A stretch of DNA of 64,000 bases from Streptomyces tagetis (GTDB lineage: Bacteria; Actinomycetota; Actinomycetes; Streptomycetales; Streptomycetaceae): contig NZ_JAGPNL010000001.1 in the NCBI RefSeq assembly GCF_018069565.1, forward strand, positions 1,612,001-1,676,000. The letters run 5' to 3'. Shown piece after piece: positions 44,152 to 52,489 of this stretch; position 1 is the first letter of the stretch, and each line of letters opens with the position of its first letter. Made by a program: the position numbers and the translations under genes. The notes beneath the pieces are model-generated. The model made no database searches. It was not told where the DNA came from and saw nothing but the letters and a program-made list of their open reading frames with translations.

Positions 44152-45402
44152 TCACCGCCGGCCGCGCTCGCGCAGCCGGCGGGGGCGCTTCGGCAGGTGC
44201 GGCCAGATCCGGTCCCGCAGCCCGGTCAGCCGGGGCCGGCGTTCGCGCTGCTCGCGCGTGTGCCGGTCCAGCTCCTCCAGCAGCCGGCGCGAACGGTGCT
44301 CGGTGTCCAGCTCGTCGAGGATGCGGTCCACCTCGGTCAGCACCGCGCCCTGCAACTGCCACTGCCGGGGGTCCCGCCGTACGTCCTCCAGCAGCAGTTC
44401 GGCCAGTCGGTCCCGGGTGAGCGCGGCCTGCCGCAGCTCGGCGGTGAGCCGTTCCTCCGCGGACTCGGCGTTCTCGCTGGCGCTCGTGGTGACCAGCACC
44501 GAGAAGCTGACCACCGCGTCCGCCACCTCCGACAGCAGCCGCTCCAGCGCCTCCCCGGACCGGGCGGGGAAGAGCGGGTCCGGCTCGCGTACCTTCGCCA
44601 GGTCGGTGAGGCTGCGGGCGAGCACGCGCAGCACCACCGTGCTGATCTCCAGGGTGTCCAGCCCGGTGCGCAGCACCACCCGGTGCAGCAGCCCCTCGCG
44701 CACCCGCGGGTTCAGCCGCAGGCTGTCCTCGGCCTGCCGCAGGTCCTCGTCGACCGCGGCGATGTCGTGGTCCAGTTGCCGGGCCTCGTGCAGCCGGGCC
44801 GCCGCCTCGTGGTACCGGGTGTGCCCGGCCGCCTGCTCACCCAGGCGCAGCAGGAGCTGCCGCACGCGGCGGGCCAGGCCCTCGATCGACTCGCCGGCCT
44901 GCTCCACCCAGACCGGAGGGGCCAGCACCAGGTTGAAGGTGAGCCCGACGACGGCGCCGATGAGGGTCTCCACCACCCGCGCCCAGGCCAGCGTCTCGTG
45001 CGAGGTGACGCCGAGGACGAGCATGGCGCTGATCGCCACCTCGGCCACGAACTCCTCGGCCCGCACCAGATGCCCGACGCCCAGCGCCGCCACGATCACC
45101 AGGGCCAGGCTCCACCAGGACAGGCCGACCAACTGGCTGAAGGCGATGGCGACCAGCACGCCCGCGACCACCGCGTTGACCCGGCGGAAGCTCATCTTGA
45201 GCGTCGCGTACAGGGTGACCTGGACGACCAGCAGCGCGGTCAGGGGAGCGGTGAGCGGGGCCGCCTCGGGGCTCAGCCGCAGGGCGATGACATAGGCGAT
45301 CGACGCCGCGGCAGCCGAGCGCAGCGCCTGCACCACCATGGGGTCCCGGTGCCACTTCGCCAGGCGTGCCATCCACGCCGCGGTCTCCCGTACATCCAGC
45401 AT
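44152..45402 (-). CDS. FUSC-family membrane protein
   Basis: Protein of 416 residues: an N-terminal membrane block with about six helices (residues 30-150; SIAYVIALRL, LTALLVVQVTLYATL, VNAVVAGVLVAIAFSQLVGLSWWSLALVIVAALGVG) of the FUSC/aromatic-acid exporter type, followed by a long charged helical cytoplasmic domain (160-410) with coiled-coil character. Relatives such as AaeB and FusC export aromatic acids. The ATG at 45402 has GAGG directly before it, too close for a normal ribosome-binding site, so the start is only moderately sure. It stands alone in its operon. Confidence 0.82.
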   Translation of the reverse strand: MLDVRETAAWMARLAKWHRDPMVVQALRSAAAASIAYVIALRLSPEAAPLTAPLTALLVVQVTLYATLKMSFRRVNAVVAGVLVAIAFSQLVGLSWWSLALVIVAALGVGHLVRAEEFVAEVAISAMLVLGVTSHETLAWARVVETLIGAVVGLTFNLVLAPPVWVEQAGESIEGLARRVRQLLLRLGEQAAGHTRYHEAAARLHEARQLDHDIAAVDEDLRQAEDSLRLNPRVREGLLHRVVLRTGLDTLEISTVVLRVLARSLTDLAKVREPDPLFPARSGEALERLLSEVADAVVSFSVLVTTSASENAESAEERLTAELRQAALTRDRLAELLLEDVRRDPRQWQLQGAVLTEVDRILDELDTEHRSRRLLEELDRHTREQRERRPRLTGLRDRIWPHLPKRPRRLRERGRR

Positions 45403-45616
45403 CCTCGGTCCGTTCCCCTTCCCCGGGGCCTCGAACGTGTCCGGACAGGACGGTAACCGGACACGGGCGGACCACACGTCTGCACGCGCCGCACACCGCC
45501 GGACGGGTCCGGCACCACCCGCCGGGAAGCCGGGGGCGCGGAGACGGGCGGTGAGAAGGAGGGGGCGGGCGCAGGGGGAGGGGCGGGAGAAGGGGAAGGC
45601 GCGGTCCGTCAGGCCG

Positions 45617-46111
45617 TCAGGCCGTCAGTTTGGCGAGGAAGGCGGCGAGGTGGTCCGTCGTCCGGGCTATCTGCTGCTCCAGGGTCAGGCTCTCCTCGAA
45701 CCGGGCCCCGGACTGCGACACCCGCAGCCCGCGCAGGTAGAGGGAGCACGCCAGGTCGGCGCAGATGTACAGCCCCACCGAGTTGCCCTCGCGGCCGGCC
45801 GGGCCCGCCTTGCGCGCGGTCATCAGCGCGACGCCGCCCCGCGGGTGGGTGGTCAGACACAGCGAGCACATGCTGCGGTGCAGGAACCCGCGCCGGGCGG
45901 GCGGCACCCGCAGGGCCACGCCGACCAGGCGCCCGCCGTGCTCGGTGACCAGATGGGCCCGCTCGGGCGCCCCCGGATCGCGCCAGCCCAGGAAGTCGAG
46001 CGACTCCCAGGGGTGTTCGGCGAGGTCGCGGGGGAGCGACAGCCGCTTCGTCTCACCCTTGGAGCAGTTGACGAAGGACGCGCGGATGTCGGGCTCGGTG
46101 AGTGGTCTCAT
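45617..46111 (-). CDS. FBP-domain (FusB-like) treble-clef zinc-finger protein
   Basis: Protein of 164 residues with the C-terminal treble-clef zinc finger of the FBP family: Cys82, Cys85, Cys117 and Cys122 (MCSLC...CADLAC). The fold is shared with FusB/FusC, which bind EF-G and give fusidic-acid tolerance, and the family is widespread in actinobacteria. Here the role is presumably on the ribosome/EF-G, but that is inference. The first 70 residues contain NCSKGETKRLSLPRDL. ATG at 46111. The stop lies inside a short run of GGCCGTCA repeats. Confidence 0.82.
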   Translation of the reverse strand: MRPLTEPDIRASFVNCSKGETKRLSLPRDLAEHPWESLDFLGWRDPGAPERAHLVTEHGGRLVGVALRVPPARRGFLHRSMCSLCLTTHPRGGVALMTARKAGPAGREGNSVGLYICADLACSLYLRGLRVSQSGARFEESLTLEQQIARTTDHLAAFLAKLTA

Positions 46112-46317
46112 GGTGGGGTGTCTCCGGATGCGACGGCGCCCGGGGTCCCGGGGCGGTCGCCCAGCCTAAGGAGGCGGCGGAGGGCCGGGCGACCGGTTTT
46201 CCGCCCGGCGATCAGGGCACCGGGAGTTTCAGAGCATGAATTAAGGGCGGAGGAAAGTCGCGGCCGGTCCGGGGGCAGAGGTATGTTGCCAGCCGGACCC
46301 GGTTCGGGAGGAGCCAT

Positions 46318-47607
46318 ATGGCGGGGCGCAACGGACGTACGGTACGCGACCTCAGGAGGGCCAACCGCACGGCCGTACTCCAGCGGCTCTACTTCGAAGG
46401 ACCGCTCAGCCGCTTCGAACTGGGCCCGGCGACCGGGCTGAGTTCCGGCTCGGTCAGCAACGTCGTCGCCGACCTGGTCGCCGACGGCCTGGTCCAGGAG
46501 GCCGGCAGCGTCGACTCCGACGGCGGGCGGCCCCGCACCCTGCTCAAGGTGGTGCCCGGCAGCGGCCACATGATCGGCGTCGACGTCGGCGAGACCCGGG
46601 TGCGCATCGAGCTGTTCGACCTCACCCTCACCGAACTCGCCCGCGCGGAACGCCCGCTGACCCGGCGCGGCCACGAGGTCGAGGCCATCGTCGGCCACAT
46701 CCGCGACGGCGTGGCCGAGGTGCTCGCCGCCGCCGGACTCGCCCCCGAGCGGCTGCTCGGCGTCGGGATCGGCGTCCCCGGCATCGTCGAGCACACCCCC
46801 GAGGACGGGGCCGTCGTGCACGGCCAGACCATCGGCTGGGACGCGGTGCCGCTGGAGCGGCTGCTGCGCGCCGGCTCCCCGCTGCCCGAGACCGTCCCCT
46901 GCTTCATCGACAACGGCGCCCGCACCCTCGGCCAGGCCGAGATGTGGTTCGGCGCCGGCCGCGGAGCCGACAACGCGGTCGTGGTCCTCTTCGGCTCCGG
47001 CGTCGGCGCCAGCCTGGTCACCCCCGAGGTCGAGCAGGGCCGGGCGGTCGAGTGGGGACACCTGACCGTACGGGTCCGCGGACGCCGCTGCCGCTGCGGG
47101 GCGCTCGGCTGCCTGGAGGCGTACGCGGGCGCGGAATCGCTGCTGGCCCGCTGGCGCGAGGCGGGCGGCGTGGTGCCGCGGGACACCGACGAGGAGACCG
47201 CGCTGACCGGGATGCTCGCCGCCGCCTATCCGCCCGAGGGGACCGCCGCCGACCCGGTCGCGCTCTCCGTGCTGGAGGAGACCGCCGAGTACCTGGGCGC
47301 CGGGCTCTCCGACCTGATCAACCTCTTCCAGCCCGAGCGCATCCTCATCGGCGGCTGGGCCGGACTCCAGCTCGGCACCCGCTTCCTGCCCGCCGTCCGC
47401 CGCCACGCCGTCTCCTACGCCCTGCGCCACCCCGCCGAGAAGGTCACCGTCGACCTCGGGCGGCTCGGCCCCGACGCGGTCACCGTCGGCGCCGCGATCC
47501 TGCCGCTGGCCGACTTCTTCGCCCGGGGCGGCCGGCGTCCCGACCCGGAGCCGAGGAACCCGCCCCCGGCCTGGAGCACAGCCCTGAAGGAACGGGCCCC
47601 GCGCTGA
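46318..47607 (+). CDS. ROK-family transcriptional regulator
   Basis: NagC/XylR-type repressor of 429 residues. The N-terminal winged helix is GPLSRFELGPATGLSSGSVSNVVADLVADGLV; the ROK sugar-kinase-like domain follows with IGVDVGETRVRIELFD and the zinc motif CRCGALGCLEAYAG. ROK regulators sense sugars or sugar phosphates. No obvious target operon is adjacent. An AT-rich stretch (46228-46250, containing TTCAGAGCATGAATTAAG) lies 70 bases upstream and may hold the promoter or an operator. GGGAGGAG precedes the ATG at 46318. Confidence 0.9.
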   Translation: MAGRNGRTVRDLRRANRTAVLQRLYFEGPLSRFELGPATGLSSGSVSNVVADLVADGLVQEAGSVDSDGGRPRTLLKVVPGSGHMIGVDVGETRVRIELFDLTLTELARAERPLTRRGHEVEAIVGHIRDGVAEVLAAAGLAPERLLGVGIGVPGIVEHTPEDGAVVHGQTIGWDAVPLERLLRAGSPLPETVPCFIDNGARTLGQAEMWFGAGRGADNAVVVLFGSGVGASLVTPEVEQGRAVEWGHLTVRVRGRRCRCGALGCLEAYAGAESLLARWREAGGVVPRDTDEETALTGMLAAAYPPEGTAADPVALSVLEETAEYLGAGLSDLINLFQPERILIGGWAGLQLGTRFLPAVRRHAVSYALRHPAEKVTVDLGRLGPDAVTVGAAILPLADFFARGGRRPDPEPRNPPPAWSTALKERAPR

Positions 47608-47682
47608 TGTTTGGCCGGACCGGGTCCCGGTTACCCGGTACCGCTGGACCAACGCGGGGATGCCGACGGAAGGGAGACCGCC

Positions 47683-48120
47683 GTGACCGATCACCGCCTC
47701 GAAGGACCCGGCGAGAACGGCTCCCCCGTCCCCCGGGACATGCAGGACCAGCAGGCCGGCAGCGGCGAGGACCCGTGGGAGGCCGCCCCGAAGCGCGCGG
47801 CGCCCACCCGGCGCGCGCGGACGGAGGAGAGCGAGCCGCACCCCGACGAGCAGGGCGAACGGGAGGAGCGGGGCGAGCCCGGTGAGCCCGGTGTGACGGA
47901 CGAGTCCGAGGGGGCGGACGAGTCCCCTACGGCCGGTGGACCCGGTGATCCCGATCCCGATCCCGGGAGCGATACCGGTCCCGGTCCTGCTCCTGGTCCC
48001 CCTGTTCCCGATGGGCCGGATGTCCCCGACACGGACGAGGCGGGGACCGGCCGCCAGGGCGCCCCGCACTCCGGCGCCGTACACCCCGAACACCCGGTGC
48101 CGGACGAGTCCCCGGGCTGA
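47683..48120 (+). CDS. Hypothetical acidic low-complexity protein
   Basis: Frame of 145 codons starting at GTG 47683 with AAGGGAG upstream. The product is disordered: rich in Asp, Glu, Pro and Gly, with no predicted helix. From residue 85 it is built from near-hexanucleotide repeats encoding PGDPDPDPGSDTGPGPAPGPP. I recognise no family. It may be cotranscribed with the ROK gene (75 bases upstream). Codon use matches the neighbours, so I keep it, but repeat-driven open frames are easy to get in such DNA. Confidence 0.5.
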   Translation: MTDHRLEGPGENGSPVPRDMQDQQAGSGEDPWEAAPKRAAPTRRARTEESEPHPDEQGEREERGEPGEPGVTDESEGADESPTAGGPGDPDPDPGSDTGPGPAPGPPVPDGPDVPDTDEAGTGRQGAPHSGAVHPEHPVPDESPG

Positions 48121-48232
48121 CGGCCCCCGCGGCCTCCGGCACCCGCCTGCGGCCCGGCTTCCGAGCACCGCCCGCGGCCCGGCGGAGTACCCCTCCGGCC
48201 GGGTCGCGGGCGTGCCGCTCGTGCCGCTCGGC

Positions 48233-49264
48233 TCAGCTCGCCCTGCGGCCCCGCAGCGGCGCCGTCTCCGCGCCCGCGCCCCGGCGCAGTCCCTCCAGGA
48301 ACTCCTCCAGCACCTGCGGGGCCGTACGCTCCGACCGCCAGCCCAGTTCCTCCCGCGCCCGGGTGCAGTCCAGCAGCGGCAGCCGCAGCACCGCGTCGAA
48401 CAGGTGCGGGGAGGCGGGCAGCAGCCGCAGCCCCCACGCGGCGGCCATCGCCGTACGGGCCGCCGCGCGCGGCAGCCGCACCGGCCGCCCGCCGGTCATC
48501 GCGGCCAGCGTCCCCGCGTCCACCGGCGGCTCCGTCGCCAGGTTGAACGGACCCCGCGCGTTCGCCGAGCGCACCGCGAGCCGGTACGCGTGGGCCGCGT
48601 CGTCGGTGTGCAGCACCTGCACCCGCAGCCCCGGCACGTCCGGCAGGACGGGGAGCAGGTCGGGGCGGGCCATCGGGCCCGGCAGGAACCGGCCGGCGAA
48701 GATCCGGCGCTGCTCGCTCGCCGACTCCCGCTTGAAGAGGAAGGCCGGCCGCATCCGCACCACGCGCATGCCGGGATGGTCGTGCTCGTAGGTGTCCAGG
48801 ACGCGTTCCAGGTACGCCTTCTCCCGGCAGTAGGCCGCGTCCGGCCAGCCGTGCGTCGGCCACGACTCGTCCACGGCGTGGTCCTTCGGGCCCGGTGAGT
48901 ACGCGCCGACCGAGGAGGCGTGCACGAGCGCCGTCACCCCGGCCGAGGCCGCCGCCTCGAAGACGCGCAGCGAGCCGAGCACGTTGGTCCGCCACGTCGT
49001 GGCCGGATCGTGCGTCGGCTGGAAGGCCCAGGCGAGGTGGATCACCGCGTCGGCGCCCGCGAAGTGCCCGGCGAGGTCGTCGTGCTCGGCGGCCAGGTCG
49101 ACCGAGGCCCACTCCGTCCTCGGCGGCGCCCGGTCCGGCAGCCGCCGGGCCAGCCCCAGCACCGATGCCACCTCGGGGTCCTCCGCCAGCAGCCGCACCA
49201 CGCTGGTGCCGACGTTGCCGGTGGCGCCCGTGACCACGATCCGTCCGCCCGTCGTGCCGCTCAC
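48233..49264 (-). CDS. NAD-dependent epimerase/dehydratase family protein
   Basis: Extended SDR of 343 residues. IVVTGATGNVGTSVVRLL is the NAD loop, VIHLAWAFQPTHDP follows, and the active-site strand reads HASSVGAYSPG with the YxxxK tyrosine as YCREK (A-A-Y-C-R-E-K). Members modify nucleotide sugars or act on other hydroxy substrates; the specific one is unknown. The GTG at 49264 has GAGAGGAG upstream; longer forms have none. Confidence 0.85.
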   Translation of the reverse strand: MSGTTGGRIVVTGATGNVGTSVVRLLAEDPEVASVLGLARRLPDRAPPRTEWASVDLAAEHDDLAGHFAGADAVIHLAWAFQPTHDPATTWRTNVLGSLRVFEAAASAGVTALVHASSVGAYSPGPKDHAVDESWPTHGWPDAAYCREKAYLERVLDTYEHDHPGMRVVRMRPAFLFKRESASEQRRIFAGRFLPGPMARPDLLPVLPDVPGLRVQVLHTDDAAHAYRLAVRSANARGPFNLATEPPVDAGTLAAMTGGRPVRLPRAAARTAMAAAWGLRLLPASPHLFDAVLRLPLLDCTRAREELGWRSERTAPQVLEEFLEGLRRGAGAETAPLRGRRAS

Positions 49265-49333
49265 CGTGCGCTCCTCTCGCCGGGTGCTCCTCGCGGGCCA
49301 CCGGGTACCCCGTCCGGCTCCGGGCAAAGAAGA

Positions 49334-49366
49334 GCCCCGACCGGATGGGGGGATCACGGCCGGGGC
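49334..49366 (-). terminator. Minus-strand hairpin terminator with T-rich tail
   Basis: Ten-base arms (49357-49366 and 49334-49343, nine matches) are followed on the minus strand by TCTTCTTTG. It should end transcripts from the HhH-PHP gene. The rest of 49265-49597 (333 bases) shows no gene, only GC-rich spacer and an AT-richer patch near 49480. Confidence 0.6.
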
Positions 49367-49597
49367 GGTCCGGGGTGGATACGGATGGCGGTCGCCTCCC
49401 GGCGAAGGGCTCCACGGGGCTTCAGCCGGACGATCGTCCCCGTGGGCGGAAAGGTGAGGCCCGAGGACACTGCTCCATCCGCACCCACATCCCTTTCAAC
49501 GGACCGGCGGCCGTGGGTGTTCCCTGTCTGCGGGGATCTGCGGTGATCCGTCTCACTCGCACACCGATTGCCGGGTTTCCCGTCCCTTGCGCCGTCC

Positions 49598-50635
49598 TCA
49601 GGGCGCCGTCACTCCGGGCGGTGTGCGTCCCTCCCGGGTCCAGGCCAGCAGGTCGGGCAGCGGCCAGGTCGTCACCACCCGCTCCGGGGGCACCCCGCAC
49701 TCCTCCGCCCGCGCACAGCCGTGGATCTGCCAGTCGAGCTGGCCCGGGGCGTGCGCGTCGGTGTCGACGGAGAACAGCACCCCCGCCGACACCGCCCGGC
49801 GCAGCAGCCGGCGCGGCGGGTCCAGCCGCTCCGGGCGGCTGTTGATCTCCAGGGCGGTGCCGGACTCCGCGCAGGCCGCGAAGACCTCGTCCGCGTCGAA
49901 CTCCGACGGGGGCCTGCCCCTCCCGGTCAGCAGCCGCCCCGTGCAGTGCCCGAGCACGTCGGCACGGGGATGGCGGACGGCGGCCACCATCCGCCGGGTC
50001 ATCGCACGGGCGTCCATGCGCAGCTTGGAGTGGACCGAGACCACGACCACGTCGAGCCGGTCCAGCAGTTCCGGCTCCTGGTCGAGGGAGCCGTCCTCCA
50101 GGATGTCGCACTCGATGCCGGTCAGCAGGCGGAACGGGGCCCACGTCTCGTTGAGCCGGGCCACCACGTCCAGTTGCTCGCGCAGCCGGGCCGGGGAGAG
50201 CCCGCGCGCCACCGTGAGCCGGGGCGAATGGTCGGTCAGCGCCGCCCACTCGTGCCCGAGCGCCGCCGCGGTCCGGCCCATCTCCTCGATCGGGCTGCCG
50301 CCGTCGGACCACTCCGAGTGCAGGTGGCAGTCGCCGCGCAGCAGGGACCGCAGCCGCTCCCCGCCCCGGGCGAGCGGGGCGGTCGCCTCGCCCTCCAGCC
50401 GCTCCAGATAGCCGGGCACCCGCCCGTCCAGCGCCTCCCGCACCACTTGGGCCGTCTTCGGGCCGACGCCCTTGAGGGTCTCCAGCGCCCCGGTGCGCGC
50501 CCGCTCGGCCACCTCGCCGTCGGGCAGCGCGCCCAGCACCCGGGCCGCGGTGCGGAAGGCCCGGACGCGGTAGGTGGGCTCCTGGGAGCGCTCCAGCAGG
50601 AAGGCGATCCGCTCCAGCGCCTCGACGGGGTCCAT
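49598..50635 (-). CDS. HhH plus PHP-domain protein (PolX-like without polymerase)
   Basis: Protein of 345 residues. The N-terminal 85 form a helix-hairpin-helix/8-kDa-like DNA-binding region (ERIAFLLERSQEPTYRVRAFRTAARVL, LKGVGPKTAQVV). The rest is a PHP phosphoesterase: DCHLHSEWSDG, ALTDHSPRL, GIECDILEDG, VVSVHSKL, LGHCTG and SVDTDAHAPGQ carry the metal-binding His and Asp residues. Bacterial PolX enzymes have these two parts at their ends with a nucleotidyltransferase between; that part is absent here. A DNA-end phosphatase/nuclease role is my inference. ATG at 50635 with a perfect GGAGGTGG; a 17-18-base minisatellite lies just upstream. Confidence 0.85.
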   Translation of the reverse strand: MDPVEALERIAFLLERSQEPTYRVRAFRTAARVLGALPDGEVAERARTGALETLKGVGPKTAQVVREALDGRVPGYLERLEGEATAPLARGGERLRSLLRGDCHLHSEWSDGGSPIEEMGRTAAALGHEWAALTDHSPRLTVARGLSPARLREQLDVVARLNETWAPFRLLTGIECDILEDGSLDQEPELLDRLDVVVVSVHSKLRMDARAMTRRMVAAVRHPRADVLGHCTGRLLTGRGRPPSEFDADEVFAACAESGTALEINSRPERLDPPRRLLRRAVSAGVLFSVDTDAHAPGQLDWQIHGCARAEECGVPPERVVTTWPLPDLLAWTREGRTPPGVTAP

Positions 50636-50700
50636 CGCCACCTCCTCGCTCGGCACCTCCAGCGTTGCCCAGCACCCGGCGGACCGCACGACGACCGGAC

Positions 50701-50822
50701 CGCCACCGCCGGGGACCCGCCACCGTCCGGGGACCCGCCACCGCCGGGGACCCGCCACCGTCCGGGGACCGCCACCGCCGAGGACCCGCCACCGTCCGGG
50801 GACCCGCCACCGTTCGGGGACC
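50701..50822 (+). repeat. 17-18-base minisatellite, seven copies
   Basis: Units with core CGCCACCG(T)CCGGGGACC start at 50701, 50718, 50736, 50753, 50770, 50787 and 50805. CCGCC and CCGTCC versions alternate, giving a roughly 35-base higher-order repeat. It fills the gap (50636-50979) upstream of the HhH-PHP gene; the remainder of that gap holds a leaderless-type TACCCT box at 50968-50973 for the next gene. Confidence 0.88.
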
Positions 50823-50979
50823 CGGTGCGCCCCGAGGGCCCGCGGCCTCGTGGACATGCCGAGGGGCCGGAGCGTGCGTCCCGGCCCCTGGTTCGAACTG
50901 TTCGAATGCGGGGGTGCCGTTCCCCGCCGCCGGACCGCTCACGAGGCCGTCGCGGCCGGTTGCGGCCTACCCTCTAGGC

Positions 50980-51216
50980 ATGACCGAAATCGCGAGCCCG
51001 CACATCGGCAGTCCGCGGATTCTCGTGCTCGGGGTGCAGCCCGGCACGCCGCCGTTCCGGATCATGGAGATCGACGGACAGGTGGTCGGCGAGGCGCGGA
51101 CCGTCGTCGACGTACTGGAGACCGCCGCCGCCTTCGGCATCGTGGTCCACGACCTCGACGACCCGGACGTGGTGCGCTGGGTGGGCGGGGACAAGTTCAC
51201 CTGGACCCCGCGCTAG
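50980..51216 (+). CDS. Small conserved protein of unknown function
   Basis: Protein of 78 residues, evenly mixed alpha/beta in appearance: SPRILVLGVQPGTPPFRIMEIDGQVVGEARTV then DVLETAAAFGIVVHDLDDPDVVRWVGG. No cysteine, membrane or HTH motif. I do not recognise a named family. A TACCCT box ends seven bases before the ATG and no ribosome-binding site exists, so the mRNA is probably leaderless. Its stop codon shares the four bases CTAG with the stop of the opposed beta-glucanase gene. Confidence 0.7.
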   Translation: MTEIASPHIGSPRILVLGVQPGTPPFRIMEIDGQVVGEARTVVDVLETAAAFGIVVHDLDDPDVVRWVGGDKFTWTPR

Positions 51217-52358
51217 GCGAGGCCGGTCCGGGCCCCGGTCACCACCCAGCGCTGGGCGGCCGACCCGTTGCAGTCCCACAACTGGACCGGGGTGCCGTCG
51301 GCCGTGCCGCCGCTCGCCACGTCCAGGCACTTGCCGAGCGCCCGGATCGTGCCGTCCGAACCCACCGCCCACTGCTGGGCCGCGGTGCCGTTGCAGTCGT
51401 AGAGCTGGACGGGCGTGCCGTTCGCGGAGTTCGCGGCGGCCACGTCCACGCACTTGCCCGCCAGGCCCCGGATCGCCCCGCCGGCGGGCGAGTCGCCCGT
51501 CGTCACGGAGACGTGGTCCACGACCAGGGTCTGCGGGAAGGAGGTGGAGCCGTCCGGGTCGCCGGGCCAGTAGCCGCCGACCGCCAGGTTGAGGATGAGG
51601 AAGAACGGCTTGTTGAACGCCCACTGCCGGCCGCCCAGGTCGGCGGGGGTGCGGCGCTGGTAGACGTTCCCGTCCACCGACCACGTGATCGAGTCCGGCG
51701 CCCAGTCGACGGCGAAGGTGTGGAAGCCGTCCGCGAACGCCTGACCGCCCGGCAGGGTGTAGCCCGCGCCGATCCCGTCCGCGCCGGAGTACCCCGGGCC
51801 GTGGATCGTGCCGTGCACGGTGGACGGTTCGAAGCCGACGTTCTCCATCACGTCGATCTCACCGGAGTTCGGCCAGCCGACCTGGCCCAGGTCGTTGCCG
51901 AGCATCCAGAACGCCGGCCACATGCCCTGCCCGCGCGGCACCTTCATCCGGGCCTCCACGTGCCCGTACTGCGCGGTGAACTTGCCGGCCGTGTTCAGCC
52001 GGGCCGAGGTGTACTGGCAGGTGCCGTACCAGCACTGGTAGTTGGACGGGTTCTCGCGGCGGGCCGTGATGACCAGGTGGCCCTGGCCGTCCAGGGCGGC
52101 GTTCTTGTTGCCGGAGGTGTAGTACTGCCGCTCGTGGTTGTTGACGTTGTCGCCGGTCTCCAACTGCCACTTGGAGGAGTCCACGGCGGCACCGGCCGGA
52201 CCGTCGAAGGTGTCGGAGAACGTCACCGCGGCGGGCGCGGCGGCGGCCTGGGTCTCCGGCCGGGTCTCCGCCTGGGCGGGACCGGTCACGACGGAGGCGG
52301 CCAGCCCGGCGGACAGGGCGGCGAGGAGACATCTGCGGAGCAGGCGTGGACGGGCCAC
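51213..52358 (-). CDS. Secreted GH16 endo-beta-1,3-glucanase with short CBM13
   Basis: Secreted glucanase of 381 residues. Signal peptide 1-30 (RRCLLAALSAGLAASVVTGPAQA); GH16 catalytic domain about 45-290 with the active site GEIDVMEN, nucleophile Glu167 and acid/base Glu172; then a ricin-type beta-trefoil (CBM13) of about 85 residues. Only two QxW lobes are present (QLYDCNGTAAQQW and QLWDCNGSAAQRW) where three make a full trefoil; the frame ends at TAG right after. Substrates are laminarin-like glucans of fungi and algae. The promoter (TTGACG-17-TTAAAT) and a dre-like palindrome lie upstream. ATG at 52358. Confidence 0.9.
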   Translation of the reverse strand: MARPRLLRRCLLAALSAGLAASVVTGPAQAETRPETQAAAAPAAVTFSDTFDGPAGAAVDSSKWQLETGDNVNNHERQYYTSGNKNAALDGQGHLVITARRENPSNYQCWYGTCQYTSARLNTAGKFTAQYGHVEARMKVPRGQGMWPAFWMLGNDLGQVGWPNSGEIDVMENVGFEPSTVHGTIHGPGYSGADGIGAGYTLPGGQAFADGFHTFAVDWAPDSITWSVDGNVYQRRTPADLGGRQWAFNKPFFLILNLAVGGYWPGDPDGSTSFPQTLVVDHVSVTTGDSPAGGAIRGLAGKCVDVAAANSANGTPVQLYDCNGTAAQQWAVGSDGTIRALGKCLDVASGGTADGTPVQLWDCNGSAAQRWVVTGARTGLA

Positions 52359-52431
52359 GGCTCTCCCTTCCGTACGGCGCCCCGCTGTCCGGGGGCGCCG
52401 ACCGAGGTGGGGGGTAAGGGTGACGCCCTTG

Positions 52432-52460
52432 ATTTAAGAAGTGAGATAAGGGCCCGTCAA
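52432..52460 (-). promoter_or_regulatory. Promoter of GH16 glucanase gene
   Basis: On the minus strand TTGACG (52460-52455) and TTAAAT (52437-52432) are 17 bases apart, a good SigA/HrdB-type promoter, with the AUG about 70 bases further. Confidence 0.55.
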
Positions 52461-52465
52461 TACCT

Positions 52466-52477
52466 TGGTCCATACCA
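52466..52477. promoter_or_regulatory. DasR-like (dre) palindrome upstream of glucanase promoter
   Basis: TGGTCCATACCA matches 10 of 12 core positions of the DasR element TGGTCTAGACCA and sits directly upstream of the -35 box. Control by a GntR/HutC-family regulator is inferred. Confidence 0.4.
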
Positions 52478-52489
52478 CCTGTCATTCCG

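Noticed and set aside
50636..50857. N-terminal extension of the HhH-PHP protein
   Set aside because: It is translated minisatellite sequence; ATG 50635 has a perfect GGAGGTGG site.
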